Positions 41,995 through 43,192 of a DNA stretch of 43,192 nt are shown here, piece after piece. The number at the start of each line of letters is the position of its first letter. Position 1 is the stretch's first letter. The notes below the pieces were generated by a model that ran no database searches, was not told where the DNA came from, and saw nothing but the letters and a program-made list of their open reading frames with translations. The stretch is from NCBI GenBank assembly GCA_031394355.1, contig JANNSU010000017.1:1-43192 (forward strand), in the 5' to 3' direction. Source of the DNA: JAEUMY01 sp031394355 (GTDB lineage: Bacteria > Pseudomonadota > Gammaproteobacteria > Burkholderiales > Usitatibacteraceae). The position numbers and the translations under genes are program-made.

Positions 41995-43192
41995 TCAAAT
42001 CCGGACAGCAACGACACGACACACAGAGAGGCTTTGTCCTGGTGTTGGTCGTCGTCGGCCTCGTAGTGGGTATCGGAGCCCTCTTGTTGGTTGGCCTCAG
42101 CCGCACTTCAAGCAATCTCTCCCGCGATGAGTTGACTCAAAATTCTCTGAGGCAGGCAAAGGCAGGGCTGCTGGCCTACGCCGCATCCTGGCCCAACCGG
42201 CGTGGTACCAATTTGGCGACAGCATCCAATGATGTGTTTGGCCAGAAGCGACCGCCGGGCTTTTTGCCCTGCCCGGATCAAACGAACAGCGGCGCGGGAG
42301 TCGGCGGGTGTGGAAATGAAACTGGTAACAGCGCAGCAGGTCAGGCGGCCCGCCTGGGTCGCTTGCCGTTTCGAACATTGGCCTTGCCGGATCTGCGCGA
42401 TGGCTATGGGGAACGACTTTGGTATGCAGTTTCAAGCAAGTACAAGACCAATGACCCCAACTATGATTTGAATCCCGATACGGGCCTGGGGACCATTACT
42501 GTACGGAATTCGCAAGGCGATGTAATTCATGATGGGACGAATACGAATCTGTACAACGCTGACGCTGGCGGCGTGGCAGCAGTAATCATCGCGCCAGGCG
42601 AGCCGCTTGAACGTTGGGGCGATGTCGCAGGAACCTCAAGAGTGCTACAAGATCGCGGCTGCGGCACAACTGGGTGTGATACGAACGGCATCTGCAACTC
42701 GCCTTCAGATTCAGTACCACGTTGCATCGCCGTCAACTACCTCGAAAAGGCGTGGGGACTGGGCAGCAACGAGGATAACGCTGACTTCATGGACCGCAAT
42801 GACAGTCGAGCTGGAAACACCAATGGGTTCATTGCTGGTCCGGTTGTGCGGGGTGATGGCAGTATTGCGGTGAATGATTCAATTGTCGTGATTACCTATT
42901 CTGAAATCATGCAGGTGATCATGCACAAGGTTGCATTGGAAGTCTCTCACTGCCTGGTGAAATATGCGGAACTCAACAGCAATCGATATCCCTACCCTGC
43001 TCCCGTTTGCCGGAGCGGATATTCGGTGGGCTTGCAGTGGTCGGATAAGAATGAGTTCCTGTTCGGTCGCGTTCCTGACCCAGTGTTTGACACGACCAAT
43101 GCCGATACCGGGGGAGCCATGTCGCAGAACTGGAATACTGTCGCCACCAATACTCTCGGCTGTACGATTGACCTCTCCAGCGCAGAGACGGC
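41991..43192 (+). CDS. Large prepilin-like protein of the MSHA cluster (partial)
   Basis: A reading frame starting at GTG 41991 (overlapping the MshK-like stop as GTGA) stays open for 400 codons to the right edge. It has a prepilin-type N-terminus: a charged leader ending Arg-Gly, then FVLVLVVVGLVVGIGALLLVGLS in part, but without the usual Glu at position +5. The body has LRQAKAGLLAYAASWP, GFLPCPD, LGRLPFRTLALPDLRDGYG, ERLWYAVS and several cysteines. I associate this pattern with large prepilin-like proteins next to betaproteobacterial type IV pilus genes. It could be a minor or tip pilin, like GspK/MshP; this is inference. Confidence 0.75.
   Translation, partial: MIKSGQQRHDTQRGFVLVLVVVGLVVGIGALLLVGLSRTSSNLSRDELTQNSLRQAKAGLLAYAASWPNRRGTNLATASNDVFGQKRPPGFLPCPDQTNSGAGVGGCGNETGNSAAGQAARLGRLPFRTLALPDLRDGYGERLWYAVSSKYKTNDPNYDLNPDTGLGTITVRNSQGDVIHDGTNTNLYNADAGGVAAVIIAPGEPLERWGDVAGTSRVLQDRGCGTTGCDTNGICNSPSDSVPRCIAVNYLEKAWGLGSNEDNADFMDRNDSRAGNTNGFIAGPVVRGDGSIAVNDSIVVITYSEIMQVIMHKVALEVSHCLVKYAELNSNRYPYPAPVCRSGYSVGLQWSDKNEFLFGRVPDPVFDTTNADTGGAMSQNWNTVATNTLGCTIDLSSAET

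Overview
The window looks like a chromosomal segment of a betaproteobacterium. This rests on gene orders typical of that class: a tRNA-Tyr/Gly/Thr cluster feeding tuf, petABC followed by sspAB, the block mlaFEDCB - ABC-2 exporter - ibaG - hisGDCBHAFIE - hinT - tatABC next to a DegS-like protease, and an MSHA-type pilus cluster. Order and genus cannot be fixed from sequence alone. Gene density is very high; gaps between genes add up to only about 2.1 kb (about 5%). I see no insertion sequence, phage gene or CRISPR array.

Layout. (1) 1-558, minus strand: tRNA-Tyr, tRNA-Gly, tRNA-Thr and the first 32 codons of tuf, with a good promoter at 530-558. (2) 708-10296, minus strand: a chemosensory operon, in transcription order STAS protein, membrane-anchored MCP-like/CheZ-like protein, cheY, cheA, a short MCP with a CheR/CheB tether, cheW, a long MCP, cheR, cheD. 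No cheB is present. A tRNA-Thr(UGU) gene sits just in front. (3) 10491-14356, minus: sspB, sspA and the cytochrome bc1 genes petC, petB, petA. (4) 14635-16337, plus: mscL and a DegS-like protease. (5) 16341-25085, minus: tatCBA, hinT, hisE, I, F, A, H, B, C, D, G and ibaG. (6) 25179-29972, minus: a YadGH-type ABC exporter and mlaB, C, D, E, F. (7) 30116-43192, plus: an orphan sigma54-type response regulator, then mshM, mshL, mshN, mshE, mshG, MshI/J/K-like genes and a prepilin-like gene that runs off the window.

The most striking signal is not a gene. The perfect 12-bp palindrome GCGAATATTCGC occurs nine times, plus one copy with a single mismatch, roughly every 4-5 kb. About 0.002 copies would be expected from base composition. 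Six of the nine perfect copies lie in the 5% of sequence that is intergenic, each between two genes of the same direction and within about 45 bp of the downstream start codon. One is expanded into a 26-bp perfect palindrome and one occupies the place of the ribosome-binding site of the DegS-like gene. The other three are inside genes and are read in two different frames, so the DNA itself appears to be what is kept. I do not recognise this element as a described one.

How the genes work together: the chemosensory genes make a CheA-CheY pathway with methylation (CheR) and deamidation (CheD), plus an unusual receptor-like protein carrying a CheZ-type phosphatase motif. The his genes form a nearly complete histidine pathway with the short HisG. 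Tat exports folded proteins such as the Rieske subunit encoded nearby. Mla maintains outer-membrane lipid asymmetry. The msh genes build the inner-membrane platform, motor and secretin of a type IV pilus.
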